Positions 52,933-63,377 are shown, counted from the stretch's first letter. The stretch: DNA of 64,000 nucleotides from Bartonella sp. A05 (GCF_026930145.1 NZ_JANHOJ010000001.1:248001-312000), one strand, 5' to 3'. The notes: generated by a model from the sequence alone, not told the origin. Numbers and translations: made by a program.

Positions 52933-53442
52933 TTAATGGCATTTTTGCGCAGCATTCAATGCAGCAGTTACCCCTTTTAAGGAATAGGTATAGGTCGTAT
53001 AGGTTTCTCGCTTTGAAATAGCCTTCACCGTCATGTGCATACCTGAACGCATAGCAGAAACAAACCGTTGTTCCAGCTTTGGAGAAGATAGCCAAGCTGA
53101 TGAATCCTTTGTAAAAAATTCAAAATCTTCATCCCCAATGATCACAGTAACTTTTGACCCTTCTTTAAGTGTATAGCCAGCCAAGAATTGTGGTTCAAAC
53201 AAAACAGGCGAATTAGAGTGCTTGGTAACCAAAAAGAAATTATCACCATGCTTAACGGTTGTTGGGAGTTCACTCAAAGGCATTGATAATACATAGCAAA
53301 TTGTATTTCCTGATGATTTATAAGAATAAACGCCCCAAGCATCGAATTGCTGCAAACGGCTTGGTACTTGCGCTTGTACAGCTCCACAAGCAACCATAAC
53401 CACCATAGATGCAACAACAAAAACCTCTTTAAACATTTTCAT
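52933..53442 (-). CDS. invasion-associated locus B (IalB) family protein
   Basis: A 169-residue exported protein. The N terminus is a signal peptide (VFVVASMVVMVACGAVQAQ, cleavage likely after AQA). The mature part has the IalB family pattern: FDAWGVYSY, ICYVLSMPLSELP, KVTVIIGDEDFEFFTKDSSAW, FVSAMRSGMHMTVKAISKR and the ending TYSLKGVTAALNAAQKC. IalB of Bartonella is linked to erythrocyte invasion, but most alphaproteobacteria carry several family members of unknown role, so a virulence role is not implied by sequence alone. The two in-frame ATGs at the start are six bases apart. Confidence 0.87.
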   Translation of the reverse strand: MKMFKEVFVVASMVVMVACGAVQAQVPSRLQQFDAWGVYSYKSSGNTICYVLSMPLSELPTTVKHGDNFFLVTKHSNSPVLFEPQFLAGYTLKEGSKVTVIIGDEDFEFFTKDSSAWLSSPKLEQRFVSAMRSGMHMTVKAISKRETYTTYTYSLKGVTAALNAAQKCH

Positions 53443-54144
53443 TCAGCTCACTTCTTTTCATAATGATTTTTTCAATGGTTTTAAAATAATTCTTCCGTTT
53501 AATTGTTGTCTTTATTAAATATTACTAAAACATGAATTTTCTATTCATCAACCAGATTTTTGATTTTATTCTGCCAATTTTGTTTTTGTACACAAAACAT
53601 AACCCTACCCCACATACATGAAAAGCATATTTCTATTCATTCAAAACAAGAACATAAAAACACGATATGACTCTTCTATATTTTAATTTCAAACAAATAA
53701 AATGAGTACACATTAAATCGTCAAGAAAAAACCATATAACCATACTGCAAGCAAGAAAATTATCATGAAATACTGAAAAAATATATTCCTTGCACACAAC
53801 GTAAACTTCAAAAGCCTTTCCTTTCACAAACAAAAATTCATGAATACTCAGAACACTATTAAAAAACCGCTTATGACCACATTGGGAATGAAAACGACCA
53901 TCTTTTTAACTATCTACTGTCAAAAAAACATTCAAACAAAATGTTTCGCACAACCTCTTACACATAATCGTGTTAGTTGAAACGCGCATCGCAATTTCTA
54001 TACACCGAACAAGTCTAGGCAAATCTCATCGAACAAAATAAAATCAGTAATCCTGGATGAAAAAATAAATACAACTAGAAACGATCAGTCGTGTATTTAC
54101 TCTTTTGTTTTTGGCCCCATTGCAAACATCATTTACTACCCTTC
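53443..54144. other. gap between the IalB-family gene and ptsN
   Basis: About 700 AT-rich bases with no recognisable gene, RNA or repeat. Confidence 0.45.
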
Positions 54145-54609
54145 TTAGGCTGCATTTAACGCTGAATGCTGAATTAACAAAGCATAAAGCGCATGGGCAT
54201 CACGTGTATTGCGCAATTTTTGAACAACATCAGAACAACGAAAAACACGTGCAATTTGTGATAAAGCCTTCAAGTGATCTACACCGGCATGCTCAGGTGC
54301 CAAAAGTAGAAAAACAAGATCAATCGGCTCATCATCAAGAGTTTCAAAATAAACTGGATGTTCAAGGCGAGCAAAAATACCAATAATTTTGTCAATCTCA
54401 GGAAGTTTTCCGTGAGGAATCGCAATACCACTTCCCACACCCGTGGATCCTAACTTTTCACGTTGTAAAATGGTATCAAAAACCACACGCTCATCAAGGC
54501 CTGTCAGATCGGCTGCTTTTTCCGCTAGAATTTTCAAAACTTGTTTTTTCGAATTTGCTTTAAGCTCCGGAATAATGGCTTCCGGTGCAATTAAATCACT
54601 TAAATCCAT
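54145..54609 (-). CDS. ptsN: PTS IIA-like nitrogen regulatory protein PtsN
   Basis: A 154-residue EIIA-Ntr protein. The phosphorylated histidine is in GSGIAIPHGKL, and DEPIDLVFLLLAPEHAGVDHLKALSQIAR is the family C-terminal block. PtsN receives phosphate through EI-Ntr and NPr and signals to potassium transport, nitrogen and stress systems. In relatives it follows rpoN and hpf; neither is next to it here, since the upstream 1.7 kb is empty of genes. Confidence 0.94.
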   Translation of the reverse strand: MDLSDLIAPEAIIPELKANSKKQVLKILAEKAADLTGLDERVVFDTILQREKLGSTGVGSGIAIPHGKLPEIDKIIGIFARLEHPVYFETLDDEPIDLVFLLLAPEHAGVDHLKALSQIARVFRCSDVVQKLRNTRDAHALYALLIQHSALNAA

Positions 54610-56298
54610 GCTTTATTTTCCTTTTACTCACCCAAATGCTCATCCACGAATTAACAAAGGACTCGGCATAAATTTCTGTTGATCGTTTGCATCATAAAAT
54701 ACGTATTCACTTTCTAATTGATACAAGTGATGAATCAATCCATCCAATAATTACCTTAACTCAGTAGTAAATAATATTCAGCTTATAATTAGCAACATTG
54801 GAAAAAACAAAAACGATTTCATCAGTAAAGCCAAACTCTACAACAGTGTCAATAACAATCATTATCTGTAAATTCATCAATCTCTCAGTCACAAGGACTG
54901 GTATATTTTTTCCATAAACCTATCCCATTTGCAAAAATTAACCCCATAACGTGATACACATATCTGACTAAATAGCATTTTCACTTTAGATTATTATTTG
55001 CCACCTAAAGCACCTGCGTAAACGCATTTCAGACGTTAAAACTTCTGCATTAAAACCGCTCATCTTAATACGGTGTTCGCAACAGCGCGCATACGCTTTT
55101 GATTGCACAACACACTCAAAAGAATAATGGAAATCGCATTTGATAACCAAAATACAAGTACATTACGCTACTAACAAAATATTTGAGAATATCATCACTG
55201 ATATATCGGCCGTTTGATACGAAGCAAAAACCTTATCGATATCTAATATGCCTCCAAACTCATCACAACCCCATTTATCACTCATCATAAAGCTAATCCC
55301 ACAATGTCTTCCCCGCTCAATTAAAAGTAACCTGAACCAATAAAAAAACCATCGTGACAATGCCTTCTTTTAATCAGCATAAAACTACTACGCTTCTGTG
55401 TTGTGATTGTAAAAGAAATTTTGGCAAAAATAAGAATCTTTAACAATGAACTGATGAATATGACTATCATACATGACTGAACTAAAAACCATTATTCTTT
55501 CTCTCTTCAATCAAGAAACTCCATCACGAAAATTTTATAAATCACCACGTTTTCTGTTTCATTTAAATGCCTTAACGATGTCATCATAACACCAAACCAG
55601 TACTAATGATAATTCTAGTCGCATAATGAATCTGTATATTTGTAACACTTGATATTAGGAAGCAGAATGAAGTTTCATTGATCTTCATGAGATAAATCTG
55701 TATAGCTTGTGGAATTGATGTTACACTAACAGCAGTGGCTTTCTTTAAGCTCAAATAGCTTTCCTATAATGATCTGAGAAGTTAAAGAGAAAGTTGATTT
55801 CCCAAATAAATTCTGCGTACATCAGAGTTATTAATATTATCATAAACTCCCCTTGAACATTGAAAAACCTGTCTTTGTTTATTTATTAAGTGTCTCAACT
55901 GTAATATTTTATAACTCAATAACCCCAGAAACGCACAGGGCTTTGAAATGCTTTTTCCCTTTTAGCCAATAAAACTTTTAAGCCTTCTAATTTTAGGTTT
56001 ATCATTGCTTGTTTTATTATTCTCCACTCTTCATTAAGGCATCAAAAAAGCAGGAATGAACAGGAACGAAAATGTAAATCAGCAAAAAACAAATGCCCAT
56101 AATTTAATGTAGAGAAGGATAAAAAAACCTCCACTAAGTGAACTTAAAAAACTACATAATACGTATTTTTAAATTTTGTATATTGCAATCTGACTTTTCT
56201 TGGTTTTATTTTACTTTCACTGATTTATATATTGTAACGTGCATGCGTATAATGCACAATTTGAAGGACAATCTTTTTTATGAGAAAGAGAGGCTATT
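54610..56298. other. 1.7-kb gene-free region between ptsN and ihfB
   Basis: No complete gene was recognised. Frequent stops interrupt all frames. The longest open stretch (55163-55360, minus strand) includes WGCDEFGGILDIDKV, which faintly recalls the core of a GGDEF diguanylate cyclase domain. No neighbouring domain sequence supports that. The likely content is decayed genes plus the ihfB promoter. Confidence 0.5.
56239..56257 (+). promoter_or_regulatory. inverted repeat over a TATAAT box upstream of ihfB
   Basis: GTGCAT (56239-56244) and ATGCAC (56252-56257) flank and overlap a perfect TATAAT (56248-56253), about 46 bases before the ihfB start. The arrangement suits an operator that blocks the promoter. 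The -35 region is weak. Confidence 0.4.
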
Positions 56299-56577
56299 TT
56301 GGTTAAATCAGAACTTGTGCAAATTATTACCCGTCAAAATCCGCATCTTTTTCAGCGTGATGTTGAAAATATTGTCAATGCTATTTTTGAAGAAATTTCA
56401 ACAGCTCTTGCCAATGGCAATCGTGTTGAGCTTCGCGGTTTCGGAGCTTTTTCTGTTAAAAGCCGTTCAGCTCGTAACGGACGCAATCCGCGAACAGGTG
56501 AAGCCATTGCGGTTGAAGAAAAATGGGTTCCTTTTTTCAAAACCGGAAAAGATTTACGTAATCGATTGAATCAGTGA
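56299..56577 (+). CDS. ihfB: integration host factor subunit beta
   Basis: A 92-residue HU/IHF-family DNA-bending protein. The beta arm has [30 protein letters not shown], with the intercalating Pro of RNPRTG, and the C terminus has [14 protein letters not shown]. The N terminus [20 protein letters not shown] fits IHF-beta rather than HU. Start is a TTG at 56299, preceded by GAGAGG. IHF with IhfA sharply bends DNA at promoters and recombination sites. lapA follows at once and may be co-transcribed. Confidence 0.9.
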   Translation: MVKSELVQIITRQNPHLFQRDVENIVNAIFEEISTALANGNRVELRGFGAFSVKSRSARNGRNPRTGEAIAVEEKWVPFFKTGKDLRNRLNQ

Positions 56578-56585
56578 ATAAACTT

Positions 56586-56897
56586 ATGACAACCAAGCGT
56601 ATCCTCTTAGCAATATTGTTGGTTCCTCTTACCATTTTTTTGATCGCTTTTATCTTAGCAAACCGTCAATCAGTTACATTAACAATTGATCCTTTTCAAA
56701 CCAGTTCTGAACATTTCACCTATCAAGCTCCTTTATTTGTTTGGCTTTTTATTTTTTTAGGCCTTGGTATTTTATTGAGCAGCATTATCCATTGGCTTGC
56801 ACAATATCACTCTCGCAAAGCTCTTAAAAAGAACAAAGCTGAACTTGAAAAATTAAAAATATTAATAGCTAAAAAACTTGATATAACAGAACTTTAA
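56586..56897 (+). CDS. LapA-domain (DUF1049) membrane protein
   Basis: A 103-residue inner-membrane protein with two hydrophobic segments (residues about 5-25 and 44-66) separated by the periplasmic SVTLTIDPFQTSSE. The tail is a basic cytoplasmic helix (ALKKNKAELEKLKILIAKKL). This pattern is typical of LapA/YciS, associated in enterobacteria with LapB and control of lipopolysaccharide synthesis. No lapB-like gene lies nearby. A GTG at 56574, overlapping the ihfB stop, is an alternative start. Confidence 0.82.
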   Translation: MTTKRILLAILLVPLTIFLIAFILANRQSVTLTIDPFQTSSEHFTYQAPLFVWLFIFLGLGILLSSIIHWLAQYHSRKALKKNKAELEKLKILIAKKLDITEL

Positions 56898-57044
56898 GAC
56901 AATTTTGTTCTTATTGTGTTCGATAGCAAATTTAAAGTCCTCTTTTCCTTTTTCTCTATACATGCTTTAATAAAGGTTAGATTTCTGCACTATACGGAAA
57001 TTTAACAACCCTTTCGAATAACCCTCCTTTACAACGCGGGTATC

Positions 57045-57989
57045 ATGACGCTGAATATGTCTACAAAATGCTTTCAATTGCACCCTAGCGGTCTATACCC
57101 GAAAGAAACACTGCCTCTTATTTTAGAAACAAAAGCCAGCACCGATTATGCCTTAATTGATTCTGGCAATGGGCGGAAATTAGAGCGTTATGGCTCTTAC
57201 CGCATTATTCGACCAGAAGGTCAGGCACTATGGAAACCAGCCTTATCACAAGAGAAATGGGCTAATATTGATGCCATTTTCACAGGAAACCGAGATGAAG
57301 AAGGTGTTGGCCGCTGGTATTTTCCAAAAAAACAGCTTGAAGAAACATGGCCACTTTCTTGGAATGGTCTCCCCTTTCTCGGACGCTTCACTTCCTTTCG
57401 TCACGTGGGTGTTTTTCCTGAACAAGATGCTCATTGGCGTTCAATAGAAGAACAAATTACAAAAGCTAAACGTCCTATTAAATTGCTCAATCTTTTTGGT
57501 TATACAGGCATTGCCTCTTTGATTGCTGCACGTGCTGGGGCGGATGTTACTCATGTTGACGCTTCTAAAAAAGCTATCATCTGGGCAAAAGCCAATCAGA
57601 CAAAAGCAGGATTATCAGATCGTTCCATTCGTTGGATCTGCGACGATGCAGTCAAATTTGTCAAACGCGAACTACGCCGTCAAAAAACTTATGATATGAT
57701 TCTTCTTGATCCCCCAGCTTATGGACGTGGACCTCATGGCGAAATTTGGCAACTTTTCGATCACTTACCAAAAATGATCACAAATTGTCGAAGGCTTTTA
57801 TCTAACAAACCACTCGCTGTCGTGCTTACGGCTTATTCTATTCGCATTTCTTTTTATGCACTTCATACTTTAATGCGCGATGAATTTATAAATCTCGGAG
57901 GTACAATTGAATCAGGAGAACTCATCTTGCGTGAAGAAACTGCTGGACGCGCTTTATCCACTTCTCTTTTTAGCCGTTGGATTGCTTAA
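57045..57989 (+). CDS. class I SAM-dependent RNA methyltransferase
   Basis: A 314-residue Rossmann-fold methyltransferase. Motif I is LLNLFGYTGIASLIAARAGADVTHVDASK, and the catalytic-type motif is MILLDPPAYGRGPHG. This pairing resembles the RlmI/RlmK 23S rRNA cytosine methyltransferase group, but the N-terminal PUA domain of RlmI is not recognisable, so the RNA target is uncertain. The next methyltransferase gene starts two bases after the stop. A start at 57057 is also possible. Confidence 0.82.
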   Translation: MTLNMSTKCFQLHPSGLYPKETLPLILETKASTDYALIDSGNGRKLERYGSYRIIRPEGQALWKPALSQEKWANIDAIFTGNRDEEGVGRWYFPKKQLEETWPLSWNGLPFLGRFTSFRHVGVFPEQDAHWRSIEEQITKAKRPIKLLNLFGYTGIASLIAARAGADVTHVDASKKAIIWAKANQTKAGLSDRSIRWICDDAVKFVKRELRRQKTYDMILLDPPAYGRGPHGEIWQLFDHLPKMITNCRRLLSNKPLAVVLTAYSIRISFYALHTLMRDEFINLGGTIESGELILREETAGRALSTSLFSRWIA

Positions 57990-57991
57990 AC

Positions 57992-58840
57992 ATGTGTACA
58001 CAAAAAACCGGTAAAGTCAAAGAAATTACCTCCCTTAGCAATCCTATCATTAAAGACCTTAAAGCGCTTAATCAAAAGAAGAACCGTAATCGAGAAAGCG
58101 TCTTTATGGCAGAAGGGCTTAAATTGGTCATTGATGCTTTAAATTCTGGCTGGACAATTCAAACACTCATTTTTTCTAAAAATGGACTTGGTAATGTAGC
58201 CATTGAAAACACTGCTGCACGCACTGTGGCCAGTGGTGGTCTTGTCATTAAAACTTCACAAAAAATTATGGAATCCATAACTCGCCGTGATAACCCGCAA
58301 ACGGTTGTTGGCGTTTTCAAACAACAATGGCACCCTATCGAAACAATAAAAGAACTGACTGAAAATATCTATATCGCCCTTGATCGCGTGCGCGATCCAG
58401 GAAACCTTGGCACAATTATTCGCACTGCTGATGCAGTCGGAGCCAAAGGTGTTATTTTGATCGGCGAAACAACAGATCCTTTTTCACCCGAAACAGTACG
58501 TGCAACAATGGGATCAATTTTTTCTGTACCATTGTACCGCCTTGATGAAAACGCCTTTTTAAATTGGTCTACACACTTCAAAGGCATAATTGTTGGTACG
58601 CATCTTAAAAGCTCTGTCGATTATCGCACAATAGATTTTAAAAGTAGCTCTATTATACTTTTGATGGGCAACGAACAACAGGGGTTACCAGATGTTCTTG
58701 CAAATCGCTGTGATCAACTCGTCCGTATTCCGCAAAGTGGACGCGCTGATTCACTTAATTTGGCAGTAGCTACAGCTATCATGCTGTATGAAATCCGTCG
58801 CTCCCATTTAACACTTGAACCGTGCGAGGCGAAAAAATGA
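57992..58840 (+). CDS. TrmH/SpoU-family RNA 2'-O-methyltransferase
   Basis: A 282-residue SPOUT methyltransferase. Motif 1 is ALDRVRDPGNLGTIIRTADA, motif 2 is IILLMGNEQQGLP and motif 3 is IPQSGRADSLNLAVATAIML, all characteristic of the trefoil-knot fold. The N-terminal substrate-binding segment includes VFMAEGLKLVIDAL. The target may be 23S rRNA (RlmB-like) or tRNA; the sequence does not decide. The ATG at 57992 directly follows the preceding stop. Its stop overlaps the lspA start by four bases (ATGA). Confidence 0.9.
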   Translation: MCTQKTGKVKEITSLSNPIIKDLKALNQKKNRNRESVFMAEGLKLVIDALNSGWTIQTLIFSKNGLGNVAIENTAARTVASGGLVIKTSQKIMESITRRDNPQTVVGVFKQQWHPIETIKELTENIYIALDRVRDPGNLGTIIRTADAVGAKGVILIGETTDPFSPETVRATMGSIFSVPLYRLDENAFLNWSTHFKGIIVGTHLKSSVDYRTIDFKSSSIILLMGNEQQGLPDVLANRCDQLVRIPQSGRADSLNLAVATAIMLYEIRRSHLTLEPCEAKK

Positions 58841-59346
58841 TACGCAAATCTCTGTCTTTTCTTCTTCTGGGTTTGTGCATTATAATAGGACTTGATCAAG
58901 CGATAAAATATTGGGTTATGCATACCATACCACTCGAAACAGAAATTTCCCTTCTGCCCTTTGTTTCTCTTTATCATGTACATAATTCCGGTATTGCATT
59001 TTCGTTTCTTTCTTCTTTCCATTATATGGGAATCATCGCACTTACATTAATCATTATCCTTTTTCTTCTATATTTATGGAAAAATACCAAACACACTAAA
59101 ATTTTATCGCGCTTTGGTATTGTTCTTATCATTGGTGGAGCACTCGGGAATCTCATTGACCGTATCCGTTTCCACTATGTCATTGATTATATATTATTTT
59201 ACATTGATGGCGTCTTTTCTTTTGCTATTTTTAATCTTGCTGACGCTTCTATTACGTTTGGTACCATTGCTATTATGGCCGACGAATTGTATATCTTGAT
59301 TAAAGGAAGACGCCGCCTTAAAAATATCTTTTCTGAATCTGAATAA
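58837..59346 (+). CDS. lspA: lipoprotein signal peptidase (signal peptidase II)
   Basis: A 169-residue aspartyl membrane protease that removes signal peptides from diacylglyceryl-modified prolipoproteins. Four membrane segments are visible. Family motifs are LDQAIKYWV, HNSGIAFSF, GGALGNLIDRIRFHYVIDYI and FNLADASITFG; the two catalytic aspartates lie in VIDYI and NLADAS. The ATG at 58837 overlaps the TrmH-family gene, so all three genes from 57045 are one transcript. A hairpin with a T run follows. Confidence 0.95.
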   Translation: MIRKSLSFLLLGLCIIIGLDQAIKYWVMHTIPLETEISLLPFVSLYHVHNSGIAFSFLSSFHYMGIIALTLIIILFLLYLWKNTKHTKILSRFGIVLIIGGALGNLIDRIRFHYVIDYILFYIDGVFSFAIFNLADASITFGTIAIMADELYILIKGRRRLKNIFSESE

Positions 59347-59384
59347 GAGCATTGTTTACTCCGTAAACATTCAAGCTCTTTTGC
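59345..59384 (+). terminator. hairpin terminator after lspA
   Basis: AAGAGC (59345-59350) pairs with GCTCTT (59375-59380). An inner stem TGTTTAC/GTAAACA sits at 59353-59369, and TT follows the outer arm. It starts at the lspA stop. Confidence 0.55.
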
Positions 59385-59452
59385 TGCACAAGTACAGACA
59401 AAGACTCTATCTTCCCTTTTGTTTTCATTCAAAAAATGCATACTAAAAAAAT

Positions 59453-59496
59453 TTTTAGGACGAAAGTTTAAAAATTTTTTTCGTTTCTCCCTAAAA
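59453..59496. repeat. inverted repeat in the lspA-aas gap
   Basis: TTTTAGG (59453-59459) pairs with CCTAAAA (59490-59496), and ACGAAA (59460-59465) with TTTCGT (59479-59484), with an unpaired bulge on one side. The gap 59385-59965 otherwise shows no gene or RNA. Confidence 0.4.
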
Positions 59497-59965
59497 TTTT
59501 TATACCTTTATATTTTTCTTTCTTTTAAACTGTGAATGAAACGATAATGAACCCACCATAAAAATTTCTATGATAACCTTCACCTCTCATTGTATCATAC
59601 GAGTGATTAACTTATTGTCAAAATACAATATTCCCGCTTGATCAGGCAACAGAACATACACTCAAATTAATTTATCTCTTATTTTGTCATATCACGCTAA
59701 AAATACGAACTCTCATACAGAACTCTAATACATTTGACGTAATCACCAACATCTTACCTAAAGACAAAACTCATATCCTTATATTGCTCTTTAATACTCT
59801 TCTCTGCATTCAGGCACAACACTTAAGGAACACTGTTGTTGTTGACTTGACTTCAAAAAAAAACTACATTTTTCCTCTCTTTTATTTTTATTTCCAGATT
59901 ATTAAAGCATAGCGCTTCTTTTTCCGTCTCTCTACATGATAAAAATGACAAAAGAAGGGAGAGCA

Positions 59966-62900
59966 ATGAATAAAAAAAAACAGCATCAAGATTTTTTAAA
60001 TGCAGACTGTGATCCTTCTTTGCTCAGTTCGCGCATTTTTGCGCCTTTGTTTTGGTGCCAATTCTTTTCTGCTTTTAATAATAATTTTATCAAAGAAACT
60101 CTAATTTTTCTTATTGTCACATGTAGTACTTTAGAATATCAATCAAGCCTTATCAGCTTAGCAAGTGGTGTTTTTTCGCTTCCTTATCTTTTATTTTCTG
60201 CAACTGGTGGTCAGCTAGCTGATCGCTATGATAAAGCAGCTGTTGCGCGCTTCATTCAATTTTCAACTCTCTTTATTGCTTTGGCAACATCGATTTCTCT
60301 CCTCTTATCGTCGATCACTTTGCTTATGATATGCTTGTTCCTTCTTGGTTCTTCTGCAGCACTTTTTGGACCCATTAAGTATGCTATATTACCCGATCAC
60401 ATGGCAAAATCTCACTTACCACGTGCCAATGCGTGGATAGAAGCTGCAACTTTTGTTGCTATTTTATCAGGAACATTATGGGCAAGCATTAGTTTTAATT
60501 TTCAAAACAAATTACAAATTATTCCAGCTATTGTTATAATTGTCTTAGCTGTAATTTCATGGGTTATAAGCTATTTTATGCCCAAAAATATTCCCGCACA
60601 TCCCAACCTTGTTGTTGACCATAACATTATACGTGCCACAATCTCCATCCTTAAATACTGCGTTCAAAAAAAACATTTATTGGTCGTCAGTCTCATAATT
60701 TCTTGGTTTTGGTTTATAGGAGCTGCATTCTTATCAATCATCCCAATACTGACTGCTTTTCTCAATTTTTTACCCTATGGAAACATTACGTTTTTGATAT
60801 TTTTTTCCTTTTTTGCTGCCATTGGTGCTGGAATAGCAGCGTGGCTTTCAGCGGGGCGAATAGTCTTAGTGCTATCGGTTATAGGAACTTTTGTTTTAGG
60901 GATTGTTTGTATTGACTTAGGCATCGTTATAAAAAATCTTAGTCCCAAATTACAAGTTAGAACATTCGTCGATTTTTTCTCTCATGCGCAATTATTGCAT
61001 ATTCTGGTTGATTTTGCTCTGATCGCAACTTTTGCTTCCTTGCTTGTTGTTCCTGGATTTGCTGCATTGCAGGCTTGGGCTAACCCCAAACAGCGCGCGC
61101 GTGTTATTGCTGCTAATAATATCATTAATGCTGCAATGATCGTTGTAGGAATGGGTATTGTTACTTTTATTCAATATCTTGGCGCTCCACTCTATACAGT
61201 AATTCTTATGCTTGGTGCTTCTTCCTTAATCACTGCAATTGCTATGCTAAAATATTTACCCACTTCTGCTTTACGCGATTTTATTTTTATTCTTTTTCGC
61301 ATATTTTTTCGTTTAGAGATCAAGGGTATAGAAAATTTTTCCAAAGCAGGAAAAGCACCTATTTTCATTTTTAATCATGTATCATTCCTTGATGGCTTTC
61401 TGGCATTTGCTGTTTGTGATACAACAAATATGCGTAATCCAGCTTTTGCCATTTGTGCTGATATTACAAAATTTTGGTGGTTTCGTCTCTTCCAGAAATA
61501 CATCAATTTTTTTCCTATAGACCCTACACACCCATTAGCAACCCGTGATTTTATACGTACCATAACACAAGGGATACCGCTTGTTATTTTTCCAGAAGGA
61601 CGTATCACCATTACAGGATCCCTTATGAAAGTTTACGACGGCACTGCTATGGTTGCTGATAAAACAGGAGCAAAAATTGTTCCCATTAAAATTGATGGTC
61701 TCGAACGCACTTTTTTTTCACGTCTTTCTAACACTCACACACGTCGCAAACTTTTTCCTAAAGTGTGTATTACCATCACTGAACCCATCAAATTAAATAT
61801 TCATGCAAATATCAAAAGTCGTGCTCGCCGCCAAGCTGCTGGAGATGAACTATATCGCATTATGTCTGATCTTGTTTTTTCAACTTCAAATAAAAACAGT
61901 ACGCTTTTTAATGAACTTGTTAAAGCTGCCCGCAATAATGGAATGCGCACAAAAGCCATTGAAGATCCTCTCACAGGTTCCATGAGTTATGGGCTTATGC
62001 TCTCAAAGATTCGCGTTTTAGCTAAAAAATTAGCTGCCCTTACCCAAAAAGAAACAACTGTTGGAATGTTGCTACCGAATGCTAATAGCACAGCCTTAAC
62101 CTTTTTTGCTTTACAATCAGCGGGAAAAGTACCAGCTATATTGGACTTTTCTGCTAATTCTTCAGTTTTGCTTTTAAAAACTAAAGCCTCTAAAGTACGC
62201 ACGATTATCACGACACATACTTTTTTACGCCAAGAAAACTTAGAAGAAACAGCCGATATTTTAAAAAATTCAGGAATGCATTTCATTTATCTTGATGATC
62301 TGAAAAAAAATATTTCTAAATTTGATCAACTTATGGCTTTTTGCATGCGTTGCAAACCAATTATACAAAATAACGCGCAAGATTGGGCTGTTATTCTCTT
62401 TACTTCTAATTCAGAGAATGTGCCTAAAGGTGTCGTTCTCACCCACGCAAATATACTCTCCAATGCAGCGCAAGTAGCTGCACGTGTTGATTTTAACAAA
62501 TCCGATAAAATTTTTAATGTTGTGCCTATATTTCATTCTTTTGGCCTAACGATGGGAACTATTTTACCTTTAGTTTATGGCGTTCCAATCTATTTCTATC
62601 CCTCTCCTCTGCATTATAATATTATTCCTGAAATAATTTATAATTCAAATGCAACCATTATTTTAGGTACAGATACTTTTCTGAATAACTATGCCCGCAA
62701 TGCACATCCTTACGATTTACATTCTATCCGCTATTGTTTTTCCAGTATAGAACCTATCACCGTTGCAACACGCACTCTAATGATGGAAAAATTTGGCATT
62801 CGAATTTTAGAAGGTTATAGCGTCACTGAAGCCTCTTCCATTCTAGCACTCAATACACCCATGTATAATAAAAACGGAACAGTTGGAAAATTAATGCCAA

Positions 62901-63121
62901 GTTTAATATCACGGCTTGAATCAGTGGAAAATATAGAAAAAGGAGGATGCCTTTACATTAAAGGCCCCAACATCATGGCAGGTTATCTAACAGTTGAACA
63001 ACCTGGTGTACTTTTATCATCACTAGATGGATGGCATAATACTGGAGATATTATTGATATTGATGCAGAAGGGTTTATCACTATCTTAAAATACTCCAAA
63101 CATCTTACGAACATTAATTGA
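59966..63121 (+). CDS. Aas-type protein (MFS, acyltransferase, acyl-ACP synthetase), C-terminally truncated
   Basis: A 1051-residue protein in three domains. An MFS-type membrane domain occupies about residues 15-430. A PlsC acyltransferase follows with FNHVSFLDGF (HX4D) and FPEGRITITGSLMKVYDG. An AMP-binding domain comes last, with a degenerate P-loop (FTSNSENVPKGVVLTHA) and WHNTGDIIDID. Aas systems move and re-acylate lysophospholipids. The reading frame ends just after GFITILKYSKHLTN, where intact relatives continue with about 90 more residues; those are still recognisable downstream in another frame. The MFS and acyltransferase domains look whole, the synthetase does not. The ATG at 59966 follows GAAGGGAGAG. 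Confidence 0.85.
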   Translation: MNKKKQHQDFLNADCDPSLLSSRIFAPLFWCQFFSAFNNNFIKETLIFLIVTCSTLEYQSSLISLASGVFSLPYLLFSATGGQLADRYDKAAVARFIQFSTLFIALATSISLLLSSITLLMICLFLLGSSAALFGPIKYAILPDHMAKSHLPRANAWIEAATFVAILSGTLWASISFNFQNKLQIIPAIVIIVLAVISWVISYFMPKNIPAHPNLVVDHNIIRATISILKYCVQKKHLLVVSLIISWFWFIGAAFLSIIPILTAFLNFLPYGNITFLIFFSFFAAIGAGIAAWLSAGRIVLVLSVIGTFVLGIVCIDLGIVIKNLSPKLQVRTFVDFFSHAQLLHILVDFALIATFASLLVVPGFAALQAWANPKQRARVIAANNIINAAMIVVGMGIVTFIQYLGAPLYTVILMLGASSLITAIAMLKYLPTSALRDFIFILFRIFFRLEIKGIENFSKAGKAPIFIFNHVSFLDGFLAFAVCDTTNMRNPAFAICADITKFWWFRLFQKYINFFPIDPTHPLATRDFIRTITQGIPLVIFPEGRITITGSLMKVYDGTAMVADKTGAKIVPIKIDGLERTFFSRLSNTHTRRKLFPKVCITITEPIKLNIHANIKSRARRQAAGDELYRIMSDLVFSTSNKNSTLFNELVKAARNNGMRTKAIEDPLTGSMSYGLMLSKIRVLAKKLAALTQKETTVGMLLPNANSTALTFFALQSAGKVPAILDFSANSSVLLLKTKASKVRTIITTHTFLRQENLEETADILKNSGMHFIYLDDLKKNISKFDQLMAFCMRCKPIIQNNAQDWAVILFTSNSENVPKGVVLTHANILSNAAQVAARVDFNKSDKIFNVVPIFHSFGLTMGTILPLVYGVPIYFYPSPLHYNIIPEIIYNSNATIILGTDTFLNNYARNAHPYDLHSIRYCFSSIEPITVATRTLMMEKFGIRILEGYSVTEASSILALNTPMYNKNGTVGKLMPSLISRLESVENIEKGGCLYIKGPNIMAGYLTVEQPGVLLSSLDGWHNTGDIIDIDAEGFITILKYSKHLTNIN

Positions 63122-63377
63122 TGAAATTCAGCTTGATAGTACATTAGGCTATAATTGTTATTGATGTCTCTCAGTAGATAAAAGCTTAGTATTTATCAGA
63201 GAAGATAAAACTCCTAACCAAGCGAATTTTTTAACATTTTCTCACAAATCAGATATCCCTGAAAGAATGATCCCCCATTCTGGATTTATCCAAATTTAAA
63301 TTGCCTATCTTAGCTATGACCAAATAGACTTATCCAACCTTACAAAAAAATTACTCAAAAAACTCAATGTTTTTTAA
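63114..63377 (+). pseudogene. detached C-terminal end of the Aas synthetase domain
   Basis: In a frame shifted by one from the upstream gene this stretch reads TLIDEIQLDS, SVDKSLVFIREDKTPNQANF, LTFSHKSDIPERMIP and YDQIDLSNLTKKLLKKLNVF. This matches the C-terminal lobe of AMP-binding synthetases, with in-frame stops near 63168 and 63296. The roughly 20 bases that should encode the GRxKxxIxxxGE-type motif are missing at the junction. Confidence 0.78.
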
